Source of the DNA: Phytophthora sp. 'mugwort'
Lineage: Eukaryota; Oomycota; Peronosporomycetes; Peronosporales; Peronosporaceae
Assembly: GCA_033558025.1 (NCBI GenBank)
Contig: JAUCEF010000004.1
Coordinates: 558,001 to 622,000 of the forward strand
Direction of reading: 5' to 3'
DNA: 64,000 bases
The notes under the pieces were generated by a model that worked only from the letters and a program-made list of their open reading frames with translations, did not search any database and was not told the origin of the DNA. Shown one piece after another: positions 1 to 9,573 of the stretch; position 1 is the stretch's first letter, and every line of letters begins with the position of its first letter. The translations under genes were made by a program, and so were the position numbers.

Positions 1-624
1 TCAAACCCGATGACCCTGACGACATACGGCGAAATCGAAGCTGTTGACTATAACTTTGAATATGTTTCCACTAGAACACTTGACTGCACTGTCTTCACTC
101 GAAACTGCAATAGCCTCGTTAAGAGCTCTGATAATGGAGTTAAGAGGCGGGAGTTTGCCCAGTTCAGAGTCCAGACAATGTACGGGTCGCTCCATAGTCA
201 TATCCGCAGTGAAGGCTGATGCGAAGCCGATACCATCAACGAGTGAATAGGTATATGTCGTTTGACCTTGAGTAAAAGTTGAAAAAACGTCGTAGAGTAC
301 GTGGTCGCCATCGGAAGACACGATGGGGTTCACAAGCATGGAAAAAGCCGAGTACCCATGCACCGCCATGGAGCTGCGCTTGAGACTAAATTGAAATTCG
401 AGAGTTGGCCATCCCGTTATAACAGCGGTATTTGTGGATGACGTCAGTGCCAGTAACGTTGTGATTGCCATGATAATGCACCGAGCGGTCAATGTCATTT
501 GGAAACTCGCTCGTTTCGTTGTTGAAGCAGACGGAAGAATGTACAATGAGTTGGGGAGATCTGTCTCCGACTCCTTCGGGATAGTCTTAATGCTACTCAC
601 GCAAACAAAGCAAATCTCAAACAC
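1..624 (-). pseudogene. secreted hydrolase family, N-terminal part, frameshifted near window edge
   Basis: The reading frame encodes 207 aa whose middle and end align with the N-terminal domain of the intact hydrolase at 7636-9270: shared blocks are WPxLxFxFSLK, VLYDxFxTFT, CLDxELxKLP and NxxxxAxNE. The likely start is the Met about 40 codons in, before a hydrophobic stretch ending in a signal-peptidase-like site (IIMAITTLLALTSS). The frame ends at a TGA at the first bases of the window, just after the block that in the intact copy reads VDYIVCVSG; a one-base shift there restores the family's next residues (GF). So this copy is either a frameshifted pseudogene or carries a sequencing error; its hydrolase part would lie outside the window. 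No intron signal is obvious at the break. Confidence 0.6.
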
Positions 625-795
625 TTAGATACCGGTACATGGACCTTCAAGCAGTAGTGAGTTAGGAATGTGCGGTCGAAGTGACATGCGGAAGGTGATG
701 GGGCTGATAAGCTTCGTGCCTGCGTTTTATGATGGTGCTGGAATCTACAATCGGTTTTATTTGTTCGTTATTCCTGCGTTCATATTAAAGTTTTA

Positions 796-863
796 CCAGA
801 CACGAATTGAAAAAAATAACGAAATTGCAACAACAAAAACGTTTTTTTTTAATTCGTGTCTGG
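796..863. repeat. inverted repeat, arms about 25 nt
   Basis: CCAGACACGAATT at 796-808 is repeated in reverse complement at 851-863, and A-rich and T-rich tracts ending in ACG/CGT extend the pairing inwards, leaving a loop of about 18 nt. It lies upstream of the partial hydrolase copy at 1-624. Confidence 0.7.
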
Positions 864-1489
864 TTTTCTCAGAGGGTAAACTGTTTCTAAGACGAACAAG
901 ACACGTTGGCCTTGCCAGGACTCGTCTTCCGCCTCCAGTGTAGAATTTTCGGTGCGCAAGAACAAAAACTGATATCGTTAAGCTTAGTAAAACTAACTTT
1001 AACCCATGTATGCGTCTAGTGTTTGATGCGTCCACGAGGTCTTCGTATGAAACAGCGACATGTCCTGACTCAAAACTGACACAAGCGTGATGGAACTTCG
1101 ACAGCAACCCACAGCCGTCAACACCAAAGCAGCTCTTCGGTCTTCGCGCTCCAGCCACTACGATAATTTATTGATCTGAGTCAGATTTTGCGAAAATTTA
1201 TGTAATGACTCACATGTCGGAATTTTCCCGTAGATATTGAACGTATCATTTCGGTGTGGAGGAGTTTTGTACTTCTTGAACTACATGTACTGGCATAGTA
1301 AATTGTGTCGAACTACTGTACTAGTTATACCGGTATTCGCAATCGTCAATCGTTCAAACAAAAACTACCAAGTCTAATAAGTCGAGTGAAGGATGCCTCG
1401 CTTCGCTTTCTTTCTAGAGGGCATGCCCCGTGAGGAGTGCAGGCCGATCGCACTGCGGAGCTCGAGAGTCGCAAATCCGGACACTTGCT

Positions 1490-1995
1490 CCTCGCAGCGC
1501 GGTCTATTGTGGCTAGATGACAATGTGGCTCTCCAAATACTCTACCGAGATGTCCATTTTGCTGCTCTGTATCGTCAAGCCCGTGGTTCCTGATACGCAG
1601 AGCTCGTAGTCGTCTCAATTGATCACCGTCTCATACAAACATCCTGTCGCAGTATGAAGCAGCTTTACTTACGTCCATAGGGGCAGCCGTAGCCTCGTTA
1701 ACAGGAGCCACAATCGATTTAATAGCCGGGCATGCCAGACTCGGTGTCCAAACACGCCGTTAGCGGTGTCGGCGTGACTGAAGAGCTTCCAGTTATGAAG
1801 GGGTCATCTCCGAGTGTGCGACGCCATCTACGAGCGTGTAGTAGTGCAGAGCTTGGGGCTGAGTGAAGGTGGCGGAAACATCGTACCGACGTTTTTGTCC
1901 TGCACGCTCGGGTTAACGTATATGTCGAACGAAGTCTGGTCGTAACCTTTCACGGCCTCGTTCTTGATAGTAAAGTGGAATCGTAGCGCTGGTCA
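1490..1995 (-). pseudogene. degenerate fragment of the secreted hydrolase N-terminal domain
   Basis: Translation of the minus strand in changing frames gives family blocks in the right order: RFHFTIKN and FDIYVNPSVQDKNV, then after a frameshift a TFTQPQALHYYTLVDGV-like block, and finally SGTTGLTIQSSKMDISVEY near 1500-1570. These match residues 46-205 of the intact copy at 7636-9270. Several frameshifts and stops separate the blocks and no alpha/beta-hydrolase part follows downstream. It is a decayed duplicate, third member of the local cluster. Seen by eye only; a protein-to-DNA alignment would give exact limits. Confidence 0.6.
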
Positions 1996-2039
1996 TTTTA
2001 GCTTCGTGTCCGTCTCAAGTTTGAGCTGAGTTGCGACGG

Positions 2040-3545
2040 TTTATATAGCGAACACGACGAAACCGCGGTCGTCAAGACGAAGCGCAGACTTGGCACCGAA
2101 ATTTCAGACGGAGGTTGTTGCTGGGCTAAGAAGAAAGAAGAGTTAAGGCACTTGGCCTCGAGTAAAGGCCGGCGATAGACACCGTTTTGGACATCAATAG
2201 ACACCCCGGCTTTGCTGTCAACAAAGCCACTGCGGATTTCCCACAGCCGCGGCTGCGAAGGGACGATGCAAGAACGAGGGCGAACCTTGATGGAGAAGAC
2301 GCCGTCGGACGCGCTGGTGCAGCTTAAGGTCTGAGCGTGCTGTACAAGCCGAGCATGGGTCCTGGTCCAGTTCTGGCACGTGGCCGTCATGTTGTGCGTC
2401 GACGAGCGCTCGAGCGACAGGACGACGCAGTGGCTCAAGGGCGCGTCGCTGGAAGCAGGGCCACCTTGTCGGGCATGAGGCGGTAGATGGAGGCGGCGAC
2501 GTCATCGACACAATGGTGGCCAAGGCTGTGTTTCTTCCTGAACGAGGTGCTTAGGAGTGTTCATCGTGCACGAGTAGAATGCGTGAAGGCGTTGGAGGAG
2601 GCAGCGGTGACGGAGGTGAAGAGAAGCCCAAGATGAAGAAGTACCGCAAGCCAGCGCGCGGTTCAAGTGCGAACATGTCGAGGATACCCACGGAGAAGAC
2701 CGACGAGGTGACGCCCAAAAGCGAGGTATTCGACGGAGACGTCGGAGGTGACGTGGGCACCGTCAAGGAGACGCAAGGACGTGTTTGACGGAGACTTTGG
2801 AGGTCGTCGAGGAGGCCGAGATGAAGAAGCGCAGCGAGCTGACACGCACACCCGACCTCTCTTGAGCTGTAGGCAATGAGAACAATGGATAAGGTAAACA
2901 CAAGCTTTTCATTTTCGACGCGTACGAAAGCGTACACTCTCCAAGTAAAAATCTGGAGCATCGAGAAGTTTCTATGGTAGCCGTCTGTGATCCTTATCTG
3001 CTGACTCAGTGCTGTAGCCCCTCTCACAGATTGTGTCAAGTACTGCGGAACAGTTATCGACTCCGTCTCCGAGATCGCCTTCAGTTTGATAATTCTATCA
3101 CGCGTTTTTTTGCAAGTAATGCAGCACAAACAAACCACACTCAGCACCGTTTCGCTGCTGTGGTTTTGTTTCCAGTGTTCTGTAGCTCCACGTGCACGTA
3201 TCCAAAATCTATGCATCCTTTTTGCGCTCTTGAAGCAAAAACCACTTGACCTTCTCGAATATTATCGACAAATCGTGACTGCCCCTCATACTGTTGATGT
3301 GGTGCAGGCCAGTAGGCACATCCTGCATAGGATTGTCAACTACGAGAAGGCTGAAATGCTTCGCCATGTAGATAACTATGACGACGTACTAATAGTGAGA
3401 CCACTTGAACTCTCCGGACATTGCAGGCTTCTTACATTTTATCGACAGTGTAATTGAGCGGAAGAGGTCCGTTTCGCAGATTCCCAGGAGACCAGGTGTA
3501 TACTTCATGTAGCGATAGATAGAGTAGTCCAGAGCTGTCTCTGTG
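2040..3545. other. no recognisable gene; short unassigned ORFs
   Basis: The longest frames are 146 aa (1998-2438, minus) and 221 aa (2551-3216, minus). Neither shows a domain I recognise, and the second includes a Pro/Ser-rich low-complexity part antisense to a Gly/Glu/Lys-rich frame. Related words such as GACGGAGAC..GGAGGT recur near 2735 and 2795, suggesting small duplications. Probably decayed gene or transposon sequence. Confidence 0.4.
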
Positions 3546-3549
3546 AGCA

Positions 3550-3605
3550 AATTTATTCGGCAACAGACTGTCCAGATCACGGGACAGTCTGTTGCCGAGT
3601 AAATT
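3550..3605. repeat. fold-back palindrome, 24-nt arms, 8-nt spacer
   Basis: Arms 3550-3573 and 3582-3605 are reverse complements with one mismatch (core CGGCAACAGACTGTCC). The spacer is 8 nt. No gene overlaps it. It resembles the other short-spacer palindromes near 7347, 9382 and 47122 in form but not in sequence. Confidence 0.85.
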
Positions 3606-3721
3606 GTACTTCTCGTCATCGACCACGTGGCTACCGCGTCATTCTTCTTGGGGAGCCGCTTTCTAAGACCGCCTCTCGCTGATGTGCGGGTCGAGGTGTC
3701 AACAGTTACACCACCCTCGAA

Positions 3722-4390
3722 CTAGCTGTCTCCAGAGTCACTTTCATCACTGCTTTCAAAAGAATCAATCGTGCTTGCATCCCCACTTCGTTCATCATTA
3801 TGACTACCAGGGTACACATCACCACTGGATACGCATGCATCTCTCTGAGGACCAATATCATAGGAATCATGTTCAGTTTCATTGACGCCATTGCCAATCT
3901 CATCGATAGCACCGCTTGCACCACGACCAGCACCATTTGAACCACCACTTGCAGTAGTGGAGCGTGTGTGCGCTACAGAATACCGACTGATAAACCGATT
4001 TACCCACGACTTCTGGCTTTTGATGATCGGGTATTCCTGCGCAAATTTATGAAGGTTCTGACAATATAATATCATGTCGCGAAATGTACGGCTACCTCCC
4101 TCACGTAGGCTGTCGAAGTATTCAATCACCCTCCATTAGTAAGACTTCATCTTGCGCTTGGGTCCTGTGCTTCTACCCTTCCTCCGCATGCGCTCAGAGC
4201 CAGCGAGCGTATCCAAGCGATCCCAGTAAAGCTTCCTCCAGTCTCGTAGTGTCGATGTCTTCACCCCCAACTCACGCACCGCATCGGGTAGCGTCCAGTT
4301 TGGGTGGTCCTTCCACTGCTTCTGCAAGTCTTTTTCATAATCTCTGTTCAATGAACACAGACGCGCTTCGCCGTTGTCCTCATCCCGCAA
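3722..4390 (-). pseudogene. transposon-type DNA-binding protein remnant with in-frame stop
   Basis: Two minus-strand frames, 4390-4136 (84 aa) and 4129-3722, are in the same phase and separated by a single TAA. Together they would give a protein of about 220 aa. The first half has a helix-turn-helix-like pattern (WTLPDAVRELGV followed by TLRDWRKLYWDRLD), the second a motif with WVNRFISRYSV and then an acidic, Ser/Gly/Asp-rich tail ending DESDSGDS. This resembles the CENP-B-like or Psq-type DNA-binding half of pogo/Tc5 transposases, but no DDE catalytic domain follows. Family assignment is an inference from pattern only. Confidence 0.4.
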
Positions 4391-4467
4391 AAACGAAATT
4401 TGAGCGCAAGGGGGGACGCTGCAAGCTAACCGCTACCGTATCAGATATTCTCAGCTCAGGCATGGAA

Positions 4468-4664
4468 ATGTGAATCCACGAGTTCATATAAATCTATAGC
4501 GGATACGTATTAACTCGCGCACGGGTTAATGTGAATCCACGAGTTATTACGAGTTCATATGAATCTGTCCTGGATTCGTATTAACTCGCACACGGGTTAA
4601 CGTGAATCCACGAGATAAGATGAATCTGTCTCGGATTCGAATTAACTCGCGCACGGGTTAATGT
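4468..4664. repeat. tandem repeat, three imperfect units
   Basis: Units of roughly 65-85 bp contain in order GTGAATCCACGAG, an AT-rich spacer with GAATCTGTC..GGATTCG, and TTAACTCGC.CACGGGTTAA. The last block is itself a quasi-palindrome. Three copies start near 4469, 4530 and 4601. No coding frame spans them; this could be a minisatellite or the sub-terminal repeats of a transposon. Confidence 0.8.
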
Positions 4665-4939
4665 GGCTGAGAGACTCTCGTTTCGGCTGTTGCATTCTCT
4701 ACGCGAAGTCGAAACAGAACGACAATTACCTCACTAGAGCACGTGTGCTAGAGTCAGTTGAAGGGAATCATGGTCGGAGCTGCGGCCAGATGCGATTGAT
4801 ATAACACAGTGTGATTTGACTGTATCCAGGATGCCGAAGCTGACGCTGCGCAGCAGAAAGCCATAGCGGTTATGGGAATAGGCATAATGCACCGGGGTTC
4901 GATGCAGCGTCCAGAGAAACGGAACTTGATCTCGTAAGT

Positions 4940-5128
4940 ATGCGCTATCGCCTGCTGGTGTCGCTACTGGTATTAGGACTGTCGTTCAGTTACGCATACT
5001 TTGCGGAGCCGTGGAATCACACCACGAAGAACAGTGTGGCACTTCCAAAAGATATAGTTGGAAGCGCGGCAAGAACAGTGAATAGACTTCAAGGTGTAGG
5101 TTTCACCACGGATCTTTATTGGGAGTAG
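4940..5128 (+). CDS. possible small secreted protein, 62 aa
   Basis: The frame begins MRYRLLVSLLVLGLSFSYA, a typical signal peptide with basic N-end, hydrophobic core and small residue at a likely cleavage site after residue 19. The mature part would be about 43 aa with no cysteine pair, no RxLR and no LFLAK motif. It stands alone in a repeat-rich stretch without an obvious initiator motif. It may be a true small secreted protein, the first exon of a longer one or chance; there is no other support. Confidence 0.3.
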   Translation: MRYRLLVSLLVLGLSFSYAYFAEPWNHTTKNSVALPKDIVGSAARTVNRLQGVGFTTDLYWE

Positions 5129-5129
5129 C

Positions 5130-6140
5130 ATAGTGACGTTTCTAACTATACAAAATATAGACTCGAGGCATGTCCACCACATCAGCTATAGTATCGGAGT
5201 GATCCAATTCAATGAACCCCCGCTGATACTTCATGGGATAATATCTTCGAGGATTTCTGCTACAAGCTGATCCATTTGGCACACGCATAGAACGATTTTT
5301 TTTTTAGTTTTAATTTTCGAATGAAGCATACGGTGCTGTCCCGATCTGTCTACAAATACATAAAGTGAAGCGGTGTCGACGCAATATGCTCGTGTTTAAT
5401 TTGCCAGCTCCTGAAAATGCGTCTGTTTGCATTGATGTATCACAGCGCTGAAGGAGCTGAAGGAAACATTGCCAATTTGGCAAAGAAGTTCTATTCACTT
5501 TTACAAGCTAATCACGTAAATACTGGATGTCTAGGACGTGAATATCTTCGTTGTCGTGGTTTCGGTCGCTAAGATAACAACCCGAACGATTCTTCTCCTG
5601 TCGAGCAGCGCGCTCTGTTTTCACCAGCACTTTGGCAAGTTTCTTCGCTTCTTGTGGCGGAGGGGGACGCGCAGAACGAATTATAGGAGGTATAGTAACT
5701 GAGGATTCTTCAGCAATTGTGAGCAGCTTCAAAATCACACGCCTTGTATCTACGGCCTTGCGCAATGTATAACGCTTGATACTTGCGTAAAACACCTCTC
5801 ATGGGTTATTCATCGTTGCGAACCCTCCAGGAGAATGGTAAATCTGCCAGCGCCAAAATCGGCTACACAACCACTGTTGTATAAAAGTATCCGGCAAAGC
5901 TACACAACCGAGTTTCGTTGCGTCACTTGAGCACCACACGTTTCCATATCGAAACCAAATCGTTTTTGCTTAGAGCGTAGTGCATGTCCAGGATTCCTCG
6001 GTAAACCATTGCACGGACCGAATCTGGCAAGTGTCAGATCCTTTTCCTAACATTATATAGCACATGGAAGAAACACATCAAGCACCTGCAATTCTCAAAT
6101 TCCACAATATTGCCAAGCGCATTGAGCTGGGCTGCCTTCG
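5130..6140. other. no recognisable gene
   Basis: A 95-aa minus frame at 5508-5795 has a Pro-rich stretch (RPPPPQEAKK) and many charged residues but no recognised domain. It lies downstream of the Mutator-like remnant in the same orientation and may be its decayed 3' part. Confidence 0.35.
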
Positions 6141-6146
6141 CTTCGA

Positions 6147-7190
6147 TTATGATTGGTGATTCATGTGCTTTTGAAATACCTTAGCCAAGGTTTGAATTGC
6201 TTGGTAATATTCGTTCTTAGTCCGCTGACTTACAACAAACATACCGGCAAGCTGATAGACCCGCCGCTTACCGTAAACCCGCAGGTAATTACAGGGTAAC
6301 CCAGGTCGCTGAGCTTGAATGTGGCATCCATATGAAAGAGCAGAAATGGCTCCTGCCCTTGAAGCTCCACAATGCGACGGAGAAGATTTATCGTTGTTAT
6401 TCCCAAAATCAGTGGTTGCTCGTTCTCTCAATTGCCAATAAGGGAAATTCATCATCTTCTTCTCGGTTGCCAAAACGAAAGCGGCGTCGGCATTAATGTC
6501 TGCCATAAATGCCCTCTGCCGCACGAGTTCTCGCACACGTAAAATAGAATTCTTAGTCCCGTGCATTCAAGGAATGTGCTTAACACCACGGTGAACTTGA
6601 GCGTGCGAAGAGTAACCAATCACCGGTTTCGGAACTTCTGGTGCTTGTAAAAGGTTGCTCCAAATCAGACGCGGTGCCACCGCGTTTTCGTCCATCTGGC
6701 GAATAAACTCCTTGATTTCTGACGTCACTTTAGGCCGTGGAGGCACAGCACACTTGACGTCGCCCCGAAGGTGGGCGACATCATTGCTAAGAACGGCCCA
6801 AGTCGATGATGTTGGACAGTGCCGAACTTTCCAGCGAGCTGTGCATTTCATGGAGCCCCCAGAATTTTCACAGGTCTCACTCTTGCAGTGGAGATGGCGC
6901 TCTATCATCTCATGGTCCCCAGGACTAATGCTGCAAACGAACGGTCTTGCACCGCGCATAACTAAGCAGCAGAAGGTATCCCAGCGATACTTCACGTAGT
7001 CGTCTTCAGTTCTGAACTCCCCCTGCTTTGACCAGGTTTGGGATGGAGGCATCGTGGGCGGTGAAGAGGCTATCATTTTTTGGTGTCTGCTAATTGGCGT
7101 ATCGTGTGTGTTGTCTGGTGATCTGGCGTCTGAATGACTGGAGCGTGAAACCATGTTTGTATGACGCGCGTGCGTCATATGTGGACACAA
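6147..7190 (-). pseudogene. Mutator-like (MULE) transposase remnant
   Basis: Two minus-strand frames, 7190-6567 and 6566-6147, are in phase and separated by one TGA. The first half has spaced Cys and His residues (FVCSISPGDH..HLHC..C..C.ARWKVRHC), resembling the WRKY/FLYWCH-like zinc region in front of MULE transposases. The second half ends with LPCNYLRVYGKRRVYQLAGMF followed by VVSQRT, which resembles the block in oomycete MULEs around the first catalytic region (YPVIVLGV..R.F.LVALFVVSQ). The frame stops at 6147 before the rest of the catalytic domain. Terminal repeats were not found by eye. The family call rests on remembered pattern and needs a profile search. Confidence 0.5.
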
Positions 7191-7346
7191 ATGGTGTGTC
7201 TATAGGGGTGTCTACCACACGCCAGTAATCTGCATAACAGATGTCCTATCTGGCCGCTTCGTGTATAATTTTGTCCTTTCGTGTCTACGGCCGATCCGCT
7301 AGTGTCTATCGTTGTACCAAGCTGTGTCTACTGGCGACCCAGACTC

Positions 7347-7425
7347 GGATTGCTAGAAGTGTACACAGTAGGAACGGACATTGAGGCCAAGGATCCGTTC
7401 CTACTGTGTACACTTCTAACAATCC
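7347..7425. repeat. fold-back palindrome, 32-nt arms, 15-nt spacer
   Basis: Arms 7347-7378 and 7394-7425 are reverse complements with one mismatch (core AGAAGTGTACACAGTAGGAA). It lies between the MULE remnant and the 3' end of the intact hydrolase gene. A transcript reading through would form a long hairpin. No related copy with the same sequence was noticed elsewhere in the window. Confidence 0.85.
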
Positions 7426-7635
7426 TCCTAAGCATATCCGAGTATCATCATAGATAGAGCGCCGAAAAAACGCATGGATCACAGAGTCGAAACATCGTGC
7501 AACGGAGTCTCCGGGACGAATTTTTCTTTGTTGTCAATCGAAAATCTCTCAAACCCAAAGATAAAGTTTGAGACGAAAGATACGAAATTTTCATTAACGG
7601 AATGAATATTAAAGAAAAAACAATATTGCTTCGAC

Positions 7636-9270
7636 TTACAAGAGACATTCGAACCACCTGACGGGCATTTTTGCCTCGTTTCGAACTGAATCGCCCGCGA
7701 GGAACTGCATGTCGAAATGATTGAGTTTGTTCCGATAGAAGCGATCGAGATACGTGTGGCCAAACTTGGAGTGGAGGAACCCAGCGGCGCAGCTCTGGAA
7801 TTCGACCATACCATCATTCCTGTCTGATTTGTGAGGAATTAAGTTGCCAAGTACCCAAAACTTTGCCTGGTATGTGGACACCAGTCCGGAATAGCCTTCA
7901 CCACAACTGAGAGCATACACGTTCTCCTCATACGCCTTCTGTGCTTCCTTATATGCGGCGTCCAACTCTGTGGAGCTGTAGCTCTGACCTTCATACGCCA
8001 ATGACTTGATCGCCTGTTGTGGGGGACATCTGCCGGTGAATTCCCCAAATTTCTCCAAAATGAAATTGGTTTTGCCAGCGCAGGACTCTTGGACGAAATC
8101 CGAGGCCATGCTACCCTTCATCGGTCCGGATAAACCGACCCACGTGGAGCTCGATTTCAGCTCGCATAGTCCATTGGCTAGCGCTCCAGCGAACATGAGG
8201 TTGCCCATTGAGTGGGTCACAACGATGGTGTCTGCAATTGATGAATTTTTGCTCGAGTCACTCACGGCGAGAGCTCGAGCGCACACTTTTTCTTGCAGAG
8301 TTTGGCTGGTCCACGGATTGTGGATCGTATCGAGTCTCGCATACTTTATCGACGAGCAGCATGGCGCGTGGTCTGTCAAATTGCCCCAATAGTGCGGGAA
8401 TTCGTCTTGATTTTCAGTCATTTCCGGTTTGAGGCCTTGTCCGTGGATGAAAATACACGGTCGTGGCGTCGACTTGCAGGAACATTTCGACAATTCTTCA
8501 AAAGTAAGGTCAATATTAAAAATCTCAGACTTTAGTTTCCTTGCTTTGGCGGTAGGAATCGGTTCTCCAGTGAGCAGCGCGTGTGCAATTGGCGTCGTGG
8601 ATGTGGACGATGCCCGAGGCGCGCAGTTTCGCGCTCTAGAGTTCAGTACCGGAGGTTGGACGTCGATATGACTCTCCAAATATTCCACCGAGATGTCCAT
8701 GTCACTACCTTGGAGTGTGAAACCCATCGTACCTGAAACACACACTATATAATCGACCCCTTTCATTACCGTCTTGTAGGAACCCCCGGCCGCGCAGGTA
8801 GAAGCCATACTACCATTTCCTGACTCGGTTTTAACTTCATTCACCGCAGCGACAATTGAGTTAATTGCTGGGAGTTTGTCCAACTCGGTGTCTAAGCACG
8901 TTACCGATGGTGTCGGAGTTCCCGAAGAACTACCCGTCGTGAAGGGCGTCCTTTTGTAATACGCTACCCCATTCACAAGTGTGTAATTGTGAAGGGCTTT
9001 GGCGTCCGTGAACGTGGCATATGCATCGTAGAGCACGTTCTTGTTATTGTCCAAGACGATCGGGTTCGCGTACATATCGAAGGTGGTCATGCCATAAACT
9101 TTCATTGTGTCTTGCTTGAGGCTGAAGTGAAAACGCAAGGCCGGCCATGCTAGATGCGTCCCAGTCTTGAGCTCGTTCCAATGCTTGGCATCCAACACGG
9201 TGTGATCCGCTGCGCTTGCGAACGGAAGCAGCACTGCCAACGGTAAGATTACTACCAACTTTCCCAGCAT
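7636..9270 (-). CDS. secreted alpha/beta-hydrolase (lipase/PGAP1-like), intact, 544 aa
   Basis: I place the start at 9270, where the protein begins MLGKLVVILPLAVLLPFASA, a clear signal peptide; the open frame upstream (to 9525) runs through a palindrome and is unlikely to be coding. Residues 40-205 form a domain shared with the broken copies nearby that I cannot name. Residues 270-544 look like an alpha/beta-hydrolase: oxyanion-type IHGQG at 275-279, nucleophile Ser354 in THSMGN, candidate acid Asp486 in NDGMVE and candidate base His518 in LNHFDM. The pattern recalls PGAP1-like and other lipase-like esterases, but the substrate is unknown. The protein has many cysteines, fitting secretion and disulfides. 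No intron is needed. Only this copy of the local cluster is intact. Confidence 0.8.
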   Translation of the reverse strand: MLGKLVVILPLAVLLPFASAADHTVLDAKHWNELKTGTHLAWPALRFHFSLKQDTMKVYGMTTFDMYANPIVLDNNKNVLYDAYATFTDAKALHNYTLVNGVAYYKRTPFTTGSSSGTPTPSVTCLDTELDKLPAINSIVAAVNEVKTESGNGSMASTCAAGGSYKTVMKGVDYIVCVSGTMGFTLQGSDMDISVEYLESHIDVQPPVLNSRARNCAPRASSTSTTPIAHALLTGEPIPTAKARKLKSEIFNIDLTFEELSKCSCKSTPRPCIFIHGQGLKPEMTENQDEFPHYWGNLTDHAPCCSSIKYARLDTIHNPWTSQTLQEKVCARALAVSDSSKNSSIADTIVVTHSMGNLMFAGALANGLCELKSSSTWVGLSGPMKGSMASDFVQESCAGKTNFILEKFGEFTGRCPPQQAIKSLAYEGQSYSSTELDAAYKEAQKAYEENVYALSCGEGYSGLVSTYQAKFWVLGNLIPHKSDRNDGMVEFQSCAAGFLHSKFGHTYLDRFYRNKLNHFDMQFLAGDSVRNEAKMPVRWFECLL

Positions 9271-9381
9271 CTTGGTCCTGCGGTTGTTGGTTCGAATGAA
9301 GAAAATGAAATGAGCTGGGAGCTCTGCATATGGTACGTCTCCATAGTTATTTCCAGTCCCATCCCAAGTGATCGGCTCAAG

Positions 9382-9455
9382 TTGATCATTACCGCAGCTA
9401 CAAAAATTGGGGTTGAGCCTCAACCCCGAAGTTTTGTAGCTGCAGTAATGATCAA
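9382..9455. repeat. fold-back palindrome upstream of the hydrolase gene
   Basis: Arms 9382-9417 and 9419-9455 are reverse complements with two mismatches and a one-base indel, meeting with almost no spacer (GGGGTTGAG / CTCAACCCC). It begins about 110 bp upstream of the hydrolase ATG at 9270, inside the promoter or 5' leader. It could form a cruciform or an RNA hairpin; function is not shown. Confidence 0.85.
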
Positions 9456-9573
9456 TGACGGAGTACGGTACTGTTATGTCGGCACGGACTTCTACGTTCG
9501 TTTCACAAAATTGCTTAATTAACATAGCTTATCGCAGGCTTCCATGCTGTCGCTCTACAGTTGTGTCCTCAAA

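Noticed and set aside
4468..4664. CRISPR-like array
   Set aside because: Only three imperfect tandem units with no unique spacers of constant size, in a eukaryotic genome.
9271..9525. N-terminal 85-residue extension of the hydrolase
   Set aside because: The extension runs through the palindrome and puts a clear signal peptide inside the protein; the start at 9270 explains the sequence better.
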